Positions 8,764 to 17,568 are shown, counted from the stretch's first letter. The stretch: 52,235 nt of DNA from Deltaproteobacteria bacterium (GCA_003599195.1 QZIZ01000174.1:1-52235), one strand, 5' to 3'. A program made the numbers and translations. Notes: a model not told the origin generated them from the letters alone.

Positions 8764-10133
8764 TGCTGCGCCGTCTGCTGTCTTATCTGGTTCTGTTCCT
8801 GGCGCTGCTGGGACTGTATTACGGCCTGACCTGGCGTCAGACCCGGGAGGAAGCTCAGAAAGCCGAGGCCAAAAAGATCTTCCAGGTCAAAGAAGCCGAC
8901 ATCGACGCCCTGGTCCTCAAACGGGGCAAAGAAGAAGTGCGCCTGGCCAAAAAGGACGGCCTCTGGGTCCTCACCAAACCCCTGGAGATGCGGGCCGATA
9001 AGGCCACCGTGGATTCCGTCCTCGCCACCCTGGCCCACCTCAATAAAGAGCGGGACCTGGGCAATGTTGAAGACCTGAAGGCCTATGGCCTGGATAAGCC
9101 TGCCCTGGAACTGGAATACTTCATCAAGGACAAGGGCCGGAAGCTGGCCATCGGCAACGCCACCCCCGGGGAGATGGGGTTTTACGCGGTGCAGGATCAG
9201 GCCCCCCGGCACCTCCTGGTAATCGACACCGGCAGCAAAGAGACTCTGGACCGGCCGGAGAAGGACCTCCGGGACAAGACCCTATTCGCCTACATCCCGG
9301 ATAAAGTAAAATCGCTGCGCCTGAAGACCCCGGGGGCTCCGGAAGTGCAGCTGGAAAAGCAAGAGCCCAAGTCCTGGCGCTGGGTGGGCCGGGAGAAATT
9401 CCAGGTGCGGGGGGACCGGGTGGAGGAATTGATCCGCTCCCTGCACCTCGCCAAGGTCAGGGATTTTGTGGCGGACGCGCCCAAGGACCTGAAGACTTAC
9501 GGTCTGGCTCCCCCCCGGGGGGAGGTGGCGGTGCTCCAGGATAAAGAGCCGGAGAGACTCTCCCTGGGGAACAAGGCCAAAGAAGGCGAAGGCGGCTATG
9601 CCCGCAAGGCCCCGGCCGGCCCGGTGGTGGTGACGGACAAAGACCTGGTGGCCCTCATCGCCAAGACCCTGACCAACCTGGAGGACCGCCGCCTCTGGCA
9701 GGGACAGGCCGCGGGCGTCCAGAAAGTGGTCTGGGGGCCGCCTGATAAGACCTGGACGGGGATCAAAGAAAAGGATTTCTGGAAGATCACCGGCCCCGAG
9801 AAGCAGGAAGTCAAACAGGCCGCGGTGCGCATGGAGGTGGGCTTATGGAAGCTGCAGGCCTTGGAATTTACCCGCCCGGCCCCGGCTCCCCCGGCCAAAC
9901 CTCTGTACCTGCTGGAGCTGCTGGCTGGGGCCGGTAAGCCCGTGTTCCGGTTGGAGGAATTGGGCCGGGAAAAGCAGGAAGTGCTGATCCGGGCCCAGGT
10001 CGGAGACAAGACGGAGACGGGCCTGGTCGCAGAAAAAACCTATCTGGATTGGCAAAAGGAGATGACCCGGCTGGCCGCTCCGCCCCAGGGGCCGAAGGCC
10101 GCGCCGGGGCCGCATGGGAAGCAGGGAAAATAA
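8763..10133 (+). CDS. DUF4340 domain protein
   Basis: The protein has about 456 aa: an N-terminal TM anchor (MLRRLLSYLVLFLALLG) and then repeated beta-rich modules of the DUF4340 type. The phrases LAKKDGLWVLTKP, ADKATVDSVLATL and YGLDKPALELEY occur, with partial copies later (FVADAPKDLKTYGLAPP). Such proteins are routinely the last gene of GldAFG-like export operons, with an unknown, probably periplasmic, function. I prefer the ATG at 8763, which overlaps the GldG stop as TGATG; a GTG at 8760 is also possible. Confidence 0.85.
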   Translation: MLRRLLSYLVLFLALLGLYYGLTWRQTREEAQKAEAKKIFQVKEADIDALVLKRGKEEVRLAKKDGLWVLTKPLEMRADKATVDSVLATLAHLNKERDLGNVEDLKAYGLDKPALELEYFIKDKGRKLAIGNATPGEMGFYAVQDQAPRHLLVIDTGSKETLDRPEKDLRDKTLFAYIPDKVKSLRLKTPGAPEVQLEKQEPKSWRWVGREKFQVRGDRVEELIRSLHLAKVRDFVADAPKDLKTYGLAPPRGEVAVLQDKEPERLSLGNKAKEGEGGYARKAPAGPVVVTDKDLVALIAKTLTNLEDRRLWQGQAAGVQKVVWGPPDKTWTGIKEKDFWKITGPEKQEVKQAAVRMEVGLWKLQALEFTRPAPAPPAKPLYLLELLAGAGKPVFRLEELGREKQEVLIRAQVGDKTETGLVAEKTYLDWQKEMTRLAAPPQGPKAAPGPHGKQGK

Positions 10134-10270
10134 CCTGAGTTAGGATAAAATCGAGGGGAAAAGATGGGTTTTCGTAGACAATCCCCCCGCCTTTTTCCCC
10201 TTTCCCCTCTTCCCCTTTTGCCCCTTCTTCATGTCTGATATAATAATATTTGCATTTAAACGGCAATATT

Positions 10271-10303
10271 TTGTAGGGGCGAACACCAAGTTCGCCCCTA
10301 CAA
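10271..10303. repeat. 14-bp perfect inverted repeat, second copy of the 78-108 family
   Basis: Arms TTGTAGGGGCGAAC (10271-10284) and its complement (10290-10303) flank loop ACCAA. The gap 10134-10497 holds this, the palindromic element at 10344-10478, and no visible gene. Confidence 0.75.
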
Positions 10304-10343
10304 TTTACCGCCTTTTGATTGCGAATTGTTTGAGAAGTATTTT

Positions 10344-10478
10344 TATACAGAGCGACATATTTTAATTACACATAATTATTCTCTGCGTCCTCTGCGTCTC
10401 TGCGGTGATTCTTTTTACCACAGAGACGCAGAGAGCGCAGAGATTAAGGATTTGCAATTACTTATAACGCCTTGTACA
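10344..10478. repeat. 135-bp palindromic element, copy A
   Basis: The outer arms start TATACAGAGCGACATA on the left and end TTATAACGCCTTGTACA on the right. Inside them sit inverted 9-nt-rich arms (CTCTGCGTCC and CTCTGCGTCTCTGCGG, then the complement at 10417-10443). Copies of nearly the same length lie at 28772-28905 and 41610-41745. The element ends 19 bp before the surE start codon, so it may form part of the surE leader. Confidence 0.8.
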
Positions 10479-10497
10479 GAAAACCGAGGACATCCGT

Positions 10498-11253
10498 TTG
10501 CTGATTTTAGTTACCAACGACGACGGCATTTACGCGGCCGGGCTGGCGGCCTTGTACCAGGAACTGCGGGGCTTGGGGAAGGTGGCGGTGGTGGCCCCGG
10601 AGAGCGAACAGAGCGCGGTGGGCCACGCCATCAGCCTGAGTACGCCCTTGCGGGTGAAGAAGGCCCCCCTGGCGGGGGGCGGCTTCGGCTGGGCGGTGAG
10701 CGGCACCCCCGCGGACTGCGTCAAGATCGCCCTGGCCGAATTGCTGCCCGCGGCCCCGGATCTGGTGGTCTCGGGCATCAACCTGGGCCCCAACGTGGGC
10801 ATCAATGTGCTCTACTCCGGCACCGTGTCCGCGGCCACGGAGGCGGCCATCCTGGGCGTGAAGCAGGCCGTGGCCGTGTCCCTGAATGCCTATAAGGACG
10901 CGGACTTCGCCACCGCAGCCCGGGTGACGGGGCGGCTTCTTACCCGGATGCTGGAGCAGCCGCAGACCGAACCGCGGTGCCTGAACGTCAACCTGCCCAA
11001 TCTGCCGGAGAGCGCCATCAAGGGCGTGCGCCTCACCCGCCAGGACACCGGCCCTCTGGTGGAGCGCTTCGATTGCCGGGTGGACCCCCGGGAGCGGGTC
11101 TATTACTGGCTTGCAGGCATCAACGACCGCAAGGGCCTGGACCCGGATACGGACTACGCGGCCTTGGAAGCCGGGTATATCTCCGTCACCCCCTTGCACC
11201 ACGACCTCACCCACTACCCTAGTATGCAGGGCCTCCGGGGGTTGGAGAAATAA
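10498..11253 (+). CDS. surE: 5'/3'-nucleotidase SurE
   Basis: The protein has 251 aa, the usual SurE length. The N-terminal metal-binding motif is VTNDDG (Asp8, Asp9), with further motifs APESEQSAVGHAIS and SGINLGPNVG. SurE is a cytoplasmic divalent-metal-dependent phosphatase that removes phosphate from nucleoside monophosphates and is linked to stress survival. The start is TTG at 10498: the DDG motif is at the right distance and a GAGGA site lies 7 bp upstream, directly after repeat copy A. It is monocistronic, closed by the terminator at 11307-11342. Confidence 0.95.
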   Translation: MLILVTNDDGIYAAGLAALYQELRGLGKVAVVAPESEQSAVGHAISLSTPLRVKKAPLAGGGFGWAVSGTPADCVKIALAELLPAAPDLVVSGINLGPNVGINVLYSGTVSAATEAAILGVKQAVAVSLNAYKDADFATAARVTGRLLTRMLEQPQTEPRCLNVNLPNLPESAIKGVRLTRQDTGPLVERFDCRVDPRERVYYWLAGINDRKGLDPDTDYAALEAGYISVTPLHHDLTHYPSMQGLRGLEK

Positions 11254-11306
11254 GGCCGAGATAGAAAGGGAAGATCAAGCAAAGGCGCAAAGACGCAAAA
11301 AATAAA

Positions 11307-11342
11307 GCAGGGACGCGGCCAGCCGCGTCCCTGCCGTTTTTT
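11307..11342 (+). terminator. Intrinsic terminator of surE
   Basis: A perfect 12-bp stem (GCAGGGACGCGG, loop CCAG) is followed by CGTTTTTT, 53 bp after the surE stop. Confidence 0.9.
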
Positions 11343-11352
11343 CCCGCGCCCG

Positions 11353-11697
11353 CTAAACTAATCTATAGCGGAATTTTTCCAGAATTCTTGTCGTCTCCCT
11401 CAGGGGTGAAAAGAAACTGAGGCCGACGCGGTAGCGTTTTTGTTCCGGGTGGGATTCTTTGACCCACATCACCTGGCCGGCAAAGACATAGGCCCCTTGT
11501 TCGCCGGGGGAATCCACCTCCTGGGAGAGGTCAAAGTCCACTGCATCTCCCACGGCCAGGGAATAACCCGTTTCCAATTGCGCGCCCACGGAGGAGAAGT
11601 TTAACAGGTAGGTGTCGGGGCAAAGCTGCCCGTTAATCTTTCCTACCCCCAGCACGCAGAGGATCCGTTCTTCGCGGCGGCGCTCCCGGATTTCCAT
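11353..11697 (-). CDS. PilZ-domain protein, c-di-GMP binding
   Basis: This 114-aa protein consists of a single PilZ domain. The c-di-GMP-binding motifs are visible: an arginine cluster near the N-terminus (RERRREER) and NFSSVGAQ, matching the D/N-x-S-x-x-G motif. I place the start at the ATG at 11697, which has an AAGGA ribosome site 7 bp upstream, rather than the TTG codons at 11712-11715. It converges on surE. No flagellar or polysaccharide genes are adjacent. A GGDEF protein at 43561-44955 in this window shows that the cell makes c-di-GMP. Confidence 0.85.
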   Translation of the reverse strand: MEIRERRREERILCVLGVGKINGQLCPDTYLLNFSSVGAQLETGYSLAVGDAVDFDLSQEVDSPGEQGAYVFAGQVMWVKESHPEQKRYRVGLSFFSPLRETTRILEKFRYRLV

Positions 11698-11849
11698 ACA
11701 CCCGTCCTTCAACAAGGCACTGATGTAGTATATTAATCGGAAATTTCCGCGACAAACTTAAGACACTGAGCGCAAAAGCGCAAGCAAAAAAAATCGAAAC
11801 GCGGACACAAGGGCCAGGGCTGCCAGTCCCCCGGCCCTTCGCTCAAAAG

Positions 11850-11877
11850 AGAAGGGTGCGCTTTGGCGCACCCTTCT
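11850..11877 (-). terminator. Hairpin downstream of nfnB, probably a bidirectional terminator
   Basis: A perfect 12-bp stem (AGAAGGGTGCGC, loop TTTG) is flanked by CTTTTTT on the plus side and a poorer T-run (CTCTTTT) on the minus side. It lies 60 bp past the nfnB stop. Confidence 0.65.
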
Positions 11878-11937
11878 TTTTTATTTCTCTGTGTACCTTT
11901 GTGTTCTCTGTGTCTTGTTGGTGAATCTTTTAACTCT

Positions 11938-13356
11938 TTACCACCCGTACGTCAGAAAATCATGGATGGAGTTGGAGGCCATGCGGCCCGCGCCCATGGC
12001 CAGAATCACGGTGGCGGAGCCGGTGACGATATCGCCGCCGGCCCAGACCCGGGGTTTCATGGTCTTGCCGGTCTTGGGGTCGGCCACGATGTAGCCCCAT
12101 TTGTTCAGGTTCAGGCCCGGGGTGCTCTTGGTCAAGAGCGGGTTGGACCCGGAGCCGATGGAGATGACCGCAGTGTCGATCTCCACCACGAACTCGGAGC
12201 CGGGGATGGGCACCGGCCGCCGCCGTCCGGAGGCGTCGGGCTCGCCCAATTCCATCTTCAGGCACTCCACGCCGGTGAGCCGGCCCGAAGCCTCATCCCC
12301 CAGGAAGCGCAAGGGGTTGGACAGCAGCAGGAACTCGACGCCTTCCTCCTTGGCATGGTGGACTTCCGCGCCCCGGGCGGGCAGTTCTTCCTCAGAGCGC
12401 CGGTAGATGATGTAGGAGTGGTCCGCGCCCAGGCGCAACGCAGTCCGGGCCCCGTCCATGGCCACGTTGCCGCCGCCGAAGGTGGCCACGTTCTTGCCTT
12501 TGACGATGGGAGTGTCGTAGGCGGGGAATTCGTAAGCCTTCATCAGATTGGAGCGGGTGAGGTATTCGTTGGCGGAATAGACGCCGATGTAATGCTCCCC
12601 GGGGATCTTCAGGAACACGGGCAGGCCCGCGCCCACGCCCAGAAAGACGGCGTCGAAGCGCTCCAGCAGCTCATCCACGGTCTCGGAGCGGCCGATGACG
12701 GAATTCACCTCGATTTTGGCCCCCATGCGCTCCAGGAAGTTGCACTCCTGGGCGACGATGGCCTTGGGCAGCCGGAATTCCGGGATGCCGTAGAGCAGCA
12801 CGCCGCCGGGGCCGTGCAGGGCCTCAAAAATGGTGATCTCGTGGCCCTTCTGGATCAAGTCCCCGGCCACGGTCAGGCCCGCGGGCCCGGCGCCCACCAC
12901 CGCCACCTTCTTGCCGGTGGGGTCGGCCTTGGGGGGCAGGATCTGCTTGCCCTTCTCCCGCTGGTAGTCGGCCGCGAAGCGCTCCAGATTGCCGATGGCC
13001 ACCGGCGCGTCTTTTTTGCCGACGATGCACATGCCTTCGCACTGCACTTCCTGGGGGCAGACCCGGCCGCAGACCGCAGGCAGGGAGTTCTTTTCCCAGA
13101 GCTTGCGGATGGCGCCTTCGAAGTCGCCTTCTTTGATGCATTTAATAAATGCCGGAATTTCGATCTCCACCGGGCAGCCCTGGCGGCAGCGGGGGTCCTT
13201 GCACTGGATGCAGCGCTCCGCTTCCTTCATGGCCAATTCCGGGGTGTAGCCGTAGGGCACTTCCTCAAAATTCCGGGCCCTGACCTTGGGTTCCTGCTCC
13301 GGCATCGCTTGCCGGGGAATCTTCTCTTTTTTCGGAGCCTTGACTTCTTCGGTCAT
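11938..13356 (-). CDS. nfnB: NfnB-type subunit of NADH-dependent ferredoxin:NADP oxidoreductase (GltD-like flavoprotein)
   Basis: The protein has 472 aa. The N-terminal domain carries two [4Fe-4S] ligand sets (CIQCKDPRCRQGCP and CGRVCPQEVQCEGMC). An FAD-binding fold (VAVVGAGPAGLTVAGDL) and an NADP(H)-binding fold (GGGNVAMDGARTALRLG) follow. Alone it would be called homotetrameric glutamate synthase or SudA. Its adjacency to an NfnA/SudB-type partner 45 bp upstream, with no GltB, favours NfnAB. That complex bifurcates electrons between NADPH, NAD+ and ferredoxin and would supply the C1 pathway encoded nearby. The start ATG has an AAGGAG site. Sulfide dehydrogenase SudAB remains an alternative. 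Confidence 0.87.
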   Translation of the reverse strand: MTEEVKAPKKEKIPRQAMPEQEPKVRARNFEEVPYGYTPELAMKEAERCIQCKDPRCRQGCPVEIEIPAFIKCIKEGDFEGAIRKLWEKNSLPAVCGRVCPQEVQCEGMCIVGKKDAPVAIGNLERFAADYQREKGKQILPPKADPTGKKVAVVGAGPAGLTVAGDLIQKGHEITIFEALHGPGGVLLYGIPEFRLPKAIVAQECNFLERMGAKIEVNSVIGRSETVDELLERFDAVFLGVGAGLPVFLKIPGEHYIGVYSANEYLTRSNLMKAYEFPAYDTPIVKGKNVATFGGGNVAMDGARTALRLGADHSYIIYRRSEEELPARGAEVHHAKEEGVEFLLLSNPLRFLGDEASGRLTGVECLKMELGEPDASGRRRPVPIPGSEFVVEIDTAVISIGSGSNPLLTKSTPGLNLNKWGYIVADPKTGKTMKPRVWAGGDIVTGSATVILAMGAGRMASNSIHDFLTYGW

Positions 13357-13401
13357 TATCTTTCTCCTTCTCGGGTTACGTCTTTGCGGGCAAAATAATA
13401 A

Positions 13402-14253
13402 TTAACGGGAGCAGGAACATCCCGGGGCATGGGCCTTGAACTGGTCGAAGGAGACCTTTTCCTCCGCCGTGTAGGAGCGCAGGCGCAGGTTCAATTCGTC
13501 CCAGTCCACCTGGTGGCCTTCGAATTCGGGGCCGTCCACGCAGGCGAACTGCATCTTGCCGCCCACGCTCACCCGGCAGCAGCCGCACATGCCGGTGCCG
13601 TCCACCATGATGGGGTTCAAACTTACCAGGGTCTTGACCCCGAACTCCTCGGTAACTTTGCAGCAGAACTTCATCATGGGCACCGGGCCGATGCACACCG
13701 CCAGTTTAATGTCCTTATCTTTTTGCAGGGTTTCCCTGAGCTTGTCGGTTACAAACCCTTTATGCCCGTAAGTGCCGTCGTCGGTGCAGATCATCAGCTC
13801 ATCAGACGCGGCCTTCATCTTGTCTTCCAGGATGAGCAGGTCCTTGGAGCGGGCGCCGATCACCGAGTAGACGTAATTCCCCATCTGCTTCAGGCCCCGG
13901 GTGATGGGGTGCAGCACGGCGATGCCGGTGCCGCCGCCGACGCAGATGACCTTGCCCACCTTCTCCAGGTGCGTGGGCTGCCCCAGGGGGCCGATGACGT
14001 CCAGGTAGCCCTGGCCGACCTGCAGGGTTTTGAACAGGGCCGTGCTCTTGCCCACCACCATATAGATAATGTTGATCAGGCCCTTGGCCGGGTCGGTGTC
14101 GGCCATGGTCAGGGGAATGCGCTCCCCCGTCTCGTTGGCCCTGAGGATGACAAACTGCCCGGGCTTGGCCTTGGCCGCAATCTTGGGAGCCTTGATCCAG
14201 TTGCTGATAATGGTCCCTTGGGCCATTTCCTGGCGTTCCACTATCTCAAACAT
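13402..14253 (-). CDS. nfnA: NfnA-type subunit (ferredoxin-NADP reductase-like FAD/NAD-binding protein)
   Basis: The protein has 283 aa with the PyrK/SudB/NfnA layout: an N-terminal FAD-binding barrel (RANETGERIPLTMAD), an NAD-binding Rossmann domain (VICVGGGTGIAVLHPI) and a C-terminal [2Fe-2S] cysteine cluster (CGCCRVSV, then FACVDGP). It is the first gene of the nfnAB pair on the minus strand, with a GAGGAGAGG ribosome site. The gap upstream (14254-14460) contains a GTGA-N6-TCAC dyad suggestive of control by a CRP/FNR-family regulator. It forms an electron-transfer heterodimer with the neighbouring subunit in the cytoplasm. SudB is the main alternative. Confidence 0.87.
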   Translation of the reverse strand: MFEIVERQEMAQGTIISNWIKAPKIAAKAKPGQFVILRANETGERIPLTMADTDPAKGLINIIYMVVGKSTALFKTLQVGQGYLDVIGPLGQPTHLEKVGKVICVGGGTGIAVLHPITRGLKQMGNYVYSVIGARSKDLLILEDKMKAASDELMICTDDGTYGHKGFVTDKLRETLQKDKDIKLAVCIGPVPMMKFCCKVTEEFGVKTLVSLNPIMVDGTGMCGCCRVSVGGKMQFACVDGPEFEGHQVDWDELNLRLRSYTAEEKVSFDQFKAHAPGCSCSR

Positions 14254-14380
14254 ACGCGCCTCTCCTCAACTCTTGATAATTGTTTTAATTTTCGATATTT
14301 CCCTGCAGGCTAACCGCGGGCCCGCCTTTCTCACCTTCCATAACCGCGAATTCTTATCACGGCTGCAGGGGAAGAATCAA

Positions 14381-14394
14381 GTGATAAATATCAC
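14381..14394. promoter_or_regulatory. CRP/FNR-family-like operator upstream of nfnAB
   Basis: GTGATAAATATCAC has the GTGA-N6-TCAC form used by CRP/FNR-family regulators. It lies about 130 bp upstream of nfnA and about 65 bp past the hicA stop. Distance and symmetry are the only evidence. Confidence 0.35.
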
Positions 14395-14460
14395 AAAAGC
14401 GTTTTTCGATTTTTGCCGCAAGAAGCAAGGAGGGGGGAATTACCGCAGGGGTAAGATTGA

Positions 14461-14646
14461 TTAAAGGGTTCCCAGGTCCAGTTGTTTGAGAATAATCTTT
14501 ACCAGGCTATCGGGAATCTCCCGGTGCCTGGGAATCGGAGCGCGCCGCTGATTGGCGGGATTGAGGAAGATGTCGTGGCGGGCGCCATGGCGGATGATGC
14601 GGCAGCCTTGGTCATTCAGGAGTCGTAACAGGTCAACCCGTTTCAA
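14461..14646 (-). CDS. hicA: HicA-type mRNA interferase toxin
   Basis: The product is 61 aa if translation begins at TTG 14646, which reads LKRVDLLRLLNDQG from the second residue. The HicA dsRBD-like fold is recognisable by IIRHGARHDIFLNP (catalytic His region) and PRHREIPDSLVKIILKQL. HicA cleaves mRNA and is neutralised by HicB, whose gene lies immediately upstream and overlaps by 14 bp. Order here is antitoxin first. Length and motifs look intact; the non-ATG start inside the hicB stop region suggests translational coupling. Confidence 0.8.
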   Translation of the reverse strand: MKRVDLLRLLNDQGCRIIRHGARHDIFLNPANQRRAPIPRHREIPDSLVKIILKQLDLGTL

Positions 14647-14839
14647 CCAATAATTCCTTAACCCGGTAACCCGGAGGCAGGTCCTGGAAATCGGTGGCTT
14701 CCATGAGGGAAAGGGCTTCCTTGATGTTTTCCTCCAACTCCGGCAAGGACCTGCCCTGGGAAAAGACATCCGGACGTTCCCGCAGGCGGCCCACGAACCA
14801 CTCGCCATCCTGCCAGTAAACCAAAGTATAGCCTGGCAT
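14633..14839 (-). CDS. hicB: HicB-family antitoxin
   Basis: A 68-aa HicB partial RNase H-like fold: YTLVYWQDGEWFVGRLRERP, then GRSLPELEENIKEAL. It lacks the C-terminal DNA-binding extension of longer HicB proteins. The ATG at 14839 has a GAGGAG site 6 bp upstream. It is cotranscribed with hicA and lies 76 bp downstream of the brnA gene. Confidence 0.85.
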   Translation of the reverse strand: MPGYTLVYWQDGEWFVGRLRERPDVFSQGRSLPELEENIKEALSLMEATDFQDLPPGYRVKELLVETG

Positions 14840-14915
14840 AGCAACTCCTCAATTATGGTTGGGCGTCTATCAGTCTCTCGCGCCAATAATGGCAGGTAAG
14901 ACGCTCCCTACGGCT

Positions 14916-15188
14916 CTAAGCCCGTCCCTGCGCTTCCTTATAAGCCCGCAATACCGCGTTGATCTGGGTTTGATAGCCCTTGCCCCGGGCCTTGAACCAA
15001 TCCAGCACCTCCCGGTCCATACGGATGGTCACCTGGACCTTAGGCTCAGTCCGTTTTACCACCGCCCTGTCCCAGAACTCTTTTCCCAAAGCGCTCAGAT
15101 CGGGAATCTCGGAATAATCGATATCTTCATCTTTCAGGGCATCAATCCTGTCTAAGTCGCTCTTGATAGATTTCTTGCTCCCTCGCAT
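14916..15188 (-). CDS. brnA: BrnA-type antitoxin
   Basis: This 90-aa protein ends in the BrnA ribbon-helix-helix signature (VTIRMDREVLDWFKARGKGY, then QTQINAVLRAYKEA). BrnA binds and inhibits BrnT and represses the brnTA operon. The start overlaps the end of brnT by 47 bp, the standard arrangement. The second brnA in this window (22614-22928) has the same tail but a different N-terminus. Confidence 0.9.
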   Translation of the reverse strand: MRGSKKSIKSDLDRIDALKDEDIDYSEIPDLSALGKEFWDRAVVKRTEPKVQVTIRMDREVLDWFKARGKGYQTQINAVLRAYKEAQGRA

Positions 15189-15420
15189 TGGCCTTCCTCA
15201 TGGAAATTATTCGGGTTTTTTCTTCCCTTTCGACATGGACCACAACCACCACCCGGCCAGCTAAAGTTCCCAGGGTGATCAAGCGGTCTTCTCCATAATC
15301 ATGACGCTTATCGGGAATGGTGACAGTGTCTCCAACCAAGACTTGCCAGGCGTCTTCAAAAGAGAGACCATGCTTGGCGAGATTTGCCTGGCATTTTTCC
15401 TCATCCCATTCCATCTGCAT
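15142..15420 (-). CDS. brnT: BrnT-type ribonuclease toxin
   Basis: The protein has 92 aa. It begins MQMEWDEEKCQANLAKHGLS, then FEDAWQVL, the typical BrnT opening (WDExKxxxNxxKHGxxFE). The RelE-like core follows (HDYGEDRLITLG, then RIISMRKANARE). BrnT toxins cleave RNA and halt translation. The gene looks complete and serves as the reference for the broken copy at 22441. Confidence 0.9.
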   Translation of the reverse strand: MQMEWDEEKCQANLAKHGLSFEDAWQVLVGDTVTIPDKRHDYGEDRLITLGTLAGRVVVVVHVEREEKTRIISMRKANAREQEIYQERLRQD

Positions 15421-15467
15421 GGTATATTGTAACTACACAAAGTAACTCTGTCAAACTATCACGGACC

Positions 15468-15511
15468 ATAAAAAACCGGCTTCCCCAGGAAATACCCGGG
15501 AAAGCCGGTTT
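15468..15511 (-). terminator. Intrinsic terminator of fhs
   Basis: Read on the minus strand, arms AAACCGGCTT and AAGCCGGTTT, with a second inner C/G-rich pairing, are followed by a TTTTTT run. It lies 43 bp after the fhs stop. Confidence 0.9.
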
Positions 15512-15553
15512 ATGTTTTGTATCTAAGGTGCGCCAGGCGCACCTACATTTGAC

Positions 15554-17338
15554 TTAGAACAGGCCGGTCACCTTACCGCTCTTCACATCCACGTCGACAC
15601 GGCGGTAGGCCGGGTCGGAGGAGGTGCCGGGCATCAGCGAAATGGCGCCGCACACCGGGCAGATGAACTTGGCGCCGCCGTAGACCAAGAAGTCCCGCAC
15701 CGGCAGCCGCCAGCCTTTGGGGGTGCCTTTCCGGGTGGGATCGTGGGTCAGGGACAGGTGCGTCTTCACCATCATGGTGGCGTATTCGTTGTACTTCGGA
15801 TCCTTCTCGAAACGGTCCGCCTTGGCATTGGCTTCGGGGGCGAAGTCCACGCCGTCCGCGCCGTACACTTCTTTGGCGATGGTTTCGACGCGTTTCCGCA
15901 GCGGCATCTCGTTGGGATAGAGGAACTTAAACTGGGGTTTCTCTTTGCAGGCTTCCATGACCGCGTCGGCAAATTCCAGGGCGCCTTCGCCGCCGTACTG
16001 CCAGTGTTTGGACACGGCCACCCGGGCGCCGGCCGCTTCGCAGGCCCGGCGAATCACGGCGTGCTCTTCGTCGGAGTCGAAATGGAAGGAGTTGATGCAC
16101 ACCACCGGGTTGATACCGGCTTTCTTGATGGACTTGACGTGGTGCACCGCGTTTTCCACACCGTCTTCCAACCATTTCATGGTCTCTTTCGAGGCCGAGA
16201 AGTATTCTTTGGGCACCGGTTTGCCCGGAGGGCACGGCAGGGCGCCAACGTTGACGCCATGGTGCTTCAGACCCCGGACGGTGGCGGTGAGGACCGACAC
16301 GTTGGGAATGAGGCCGCTGAACCGGCATTTCACGTTCCAGAACTTCTCAAAGCCGATGTCGGCGCCGAAACCGGACTCGGTGATATGGTAGTCAAAGAGC
16401 TTGAGGCCGATCTGGTCGGCGACGATGGAGCTCTGGCCCACCGCGATGTTGGCGAAGGGGCCGGCGTGCACGAACACGGGCTGCTTTTCCACGCTCTGCA
16501 TGAGGGTGGGGTTGATGGAGGGCAGCATCCAGGCGGTCATGGCATTGCCCACTTCCAGGTCGCCGGTGGTGATGGGGTCGCCCTTTTTGCTGTAGCAGAC
16601 CACCATGTTGTTCAGCCGGGTGCGCAGGTCTTCCAGAGAAGTAAATACAGACAGGATGGCCATGACTTCCGAGGACACGGCGATGCCGAACTTGGAATCC
16701 ATCAGGAAACCGTCCATCTTGCCGCCCCGGCCGATGGTGATGTTCCGCAGGGCCTGGGCGCAGAAGTCCATGATCCAGCCCATTTCAAAATTCTTGGGGT
16801 CGATGTTCAGGCGCTTCAGGTTCCGTTTGGCCAACTGGGCGTCGTCATAGTTGAACTCGTGCTGCAGCCGGGAGGTGGCGGCCACCATGGCCAGGTTGTG
16901 GGCGTTCATGATATTGTTGATGTCGCCGGTGAGGCCCAGGGAGAACTCGGTCATGGGGATCAAGAGCGAGATGCCGCCGCCCGCCGCGGTGCCCTTGACG
17001 TTCATGGTGGGGCCGCCGGAGGGCTGCCGCAGGGCGCCGCCCACGTTCTGCTTCCGGGCGCCCAGGCCTTCGATGAGACCCATGGAGGTGGTGGATTTGC
17101 CTTCCCCCAGGGGAGTGGGAGTGATGGCGGTGACTTCGACGTAGTAGCCATCGGGTTTGCTCTTCAGGCGTTCCAGACACTTCATGTAATCGACGCGGCC
17201 GATCTTCTGCCCGTGGGGGATGCGCTCGTCTTTGGGGATTTCCAGCTTGTCGCACATGTCGTCAAAGGAAATCATCTCCGCTTCGGCAATTTCGGCAATC
17301 TGCCAGTCTTTTTGTTTAACCGGATCATACTTCGCCAT
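15554..17338 (-). CDS. fhs: Formate--tetrahydrofolate ligase
   Basis: The 594-aa protein is slightly longer than the usual 555-590. It carries the FTHFS nucleotide-binding loop [11 protein letters not shown] and the family sequences [20 protein letters not shown] and [12 protein letters not shown]. It converts formate, THF and ATP into 10-formyl-THF, the first methyl-branch step after formate in the Wood-Ljungdahl pathway. The ATG at 17338 has an AAGGAGG site 8 bp upstream. A well-spaced sigma70-type promoter lies at 17486-17514. It diverges from metVF and shares the control gap 17339-17804 with it. The C-terminus carries a short cysteine pair (FICPVCG). Confidence 0.97.
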   Translation of the reverse strand: MAKYDPVKQKDWQIAEIAEAEMISFDDMCDKLEIPKDERIPHGQKIGRVDYMKCLERLKSKPDGYYVEVTAITPTPLGEGKSTTSMGLIEGLGARKQNVGGALRQPSGGPTMNVKGTAAGGGISLLIPMTEFSLGLTGDINNIMNAHNLAMVAATSRLQHEFNYDDAQLAKRNLKRLNIDPKNFEMGWIMDFCAQALRNITIGRGGKMDGFLMDSKFGIAVSSEVMAILSVFTSLEDLRTRLNNMVVCYSKKGDPITTGDLEVGNAMTAWMLPSINPTLMQSVEKQPVFVHAGPFANIAVGQSSIVADQIGLKLFDYHITESGFGADIGFEKFWNVKCRFSGLIPNVSVLTATVRGLKHHGVNVGALPCPPGKPVPKEYFSASKETMKWLEDGVENAVHHVKSIKKAGINPVVCINSFHFDSDEEHAVIRRACEAAGARVAVSKHWQYGGEGALEFADAVMEACKEKPQFKFLYPNEMPLRKRVETIAKEVYGADGVDFAPEANAKADRFEKDPKYNEYATMMVKTHLSLTHDPTRKGTPKGWRLPVRDFLVYGGAKFICPVCGAISLMPGTSSDPAYRRVDVDVKSGKVTGLF

Positions 17339-17485
17339 AAACCAAGCCTCCTTATGGTTATGTAATTACTGGTGAATTCCCGGCATACCGCCCCGGCCGG
17401 GTTTGGACCAAAGTTAACCCTCAGCGCCTGCCCGCTTGTGGCAGGGCCTGCGCCAGGGTTCATACTTTTTTTCACATAGACCCCC

Positions 17486-17514
17486 ATTTAAACGACCGCG
17501 CAAGGGTTTGTCAA
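17486..17514 (-). promoter_or_regulatory. Sigma70-type promoter for fhs
   Basis: On the minus strand, TTGACA (17514-17509), a 17-bp spacer and TTAAAT (17491-17486). The leader to the fhs start is about 140 nt. Confidence 0.6.
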
Positions 17515-17568
17515 CAAATATTTTTCCTTGGGAGTCAGAGCAGGCAAATTTTTCTGTGGGAATTTTAT

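Noticed and set aside
11863-13398. 511-codon frame antisense to nfnB
   Set aside because: Long antisense frames are common in GC-rich genes. The His/Gly/Val-rich translation has no domain, while the opposite strand has clear Fe-S, FAD and NADP motifs.
15743-17365. 540-codon frame antisense to fhs, and similarly 20760-22313 antisense to cooS
   Set aside because: Both are shadows of well-conserved enzymes; no ribosome sites or motifs.
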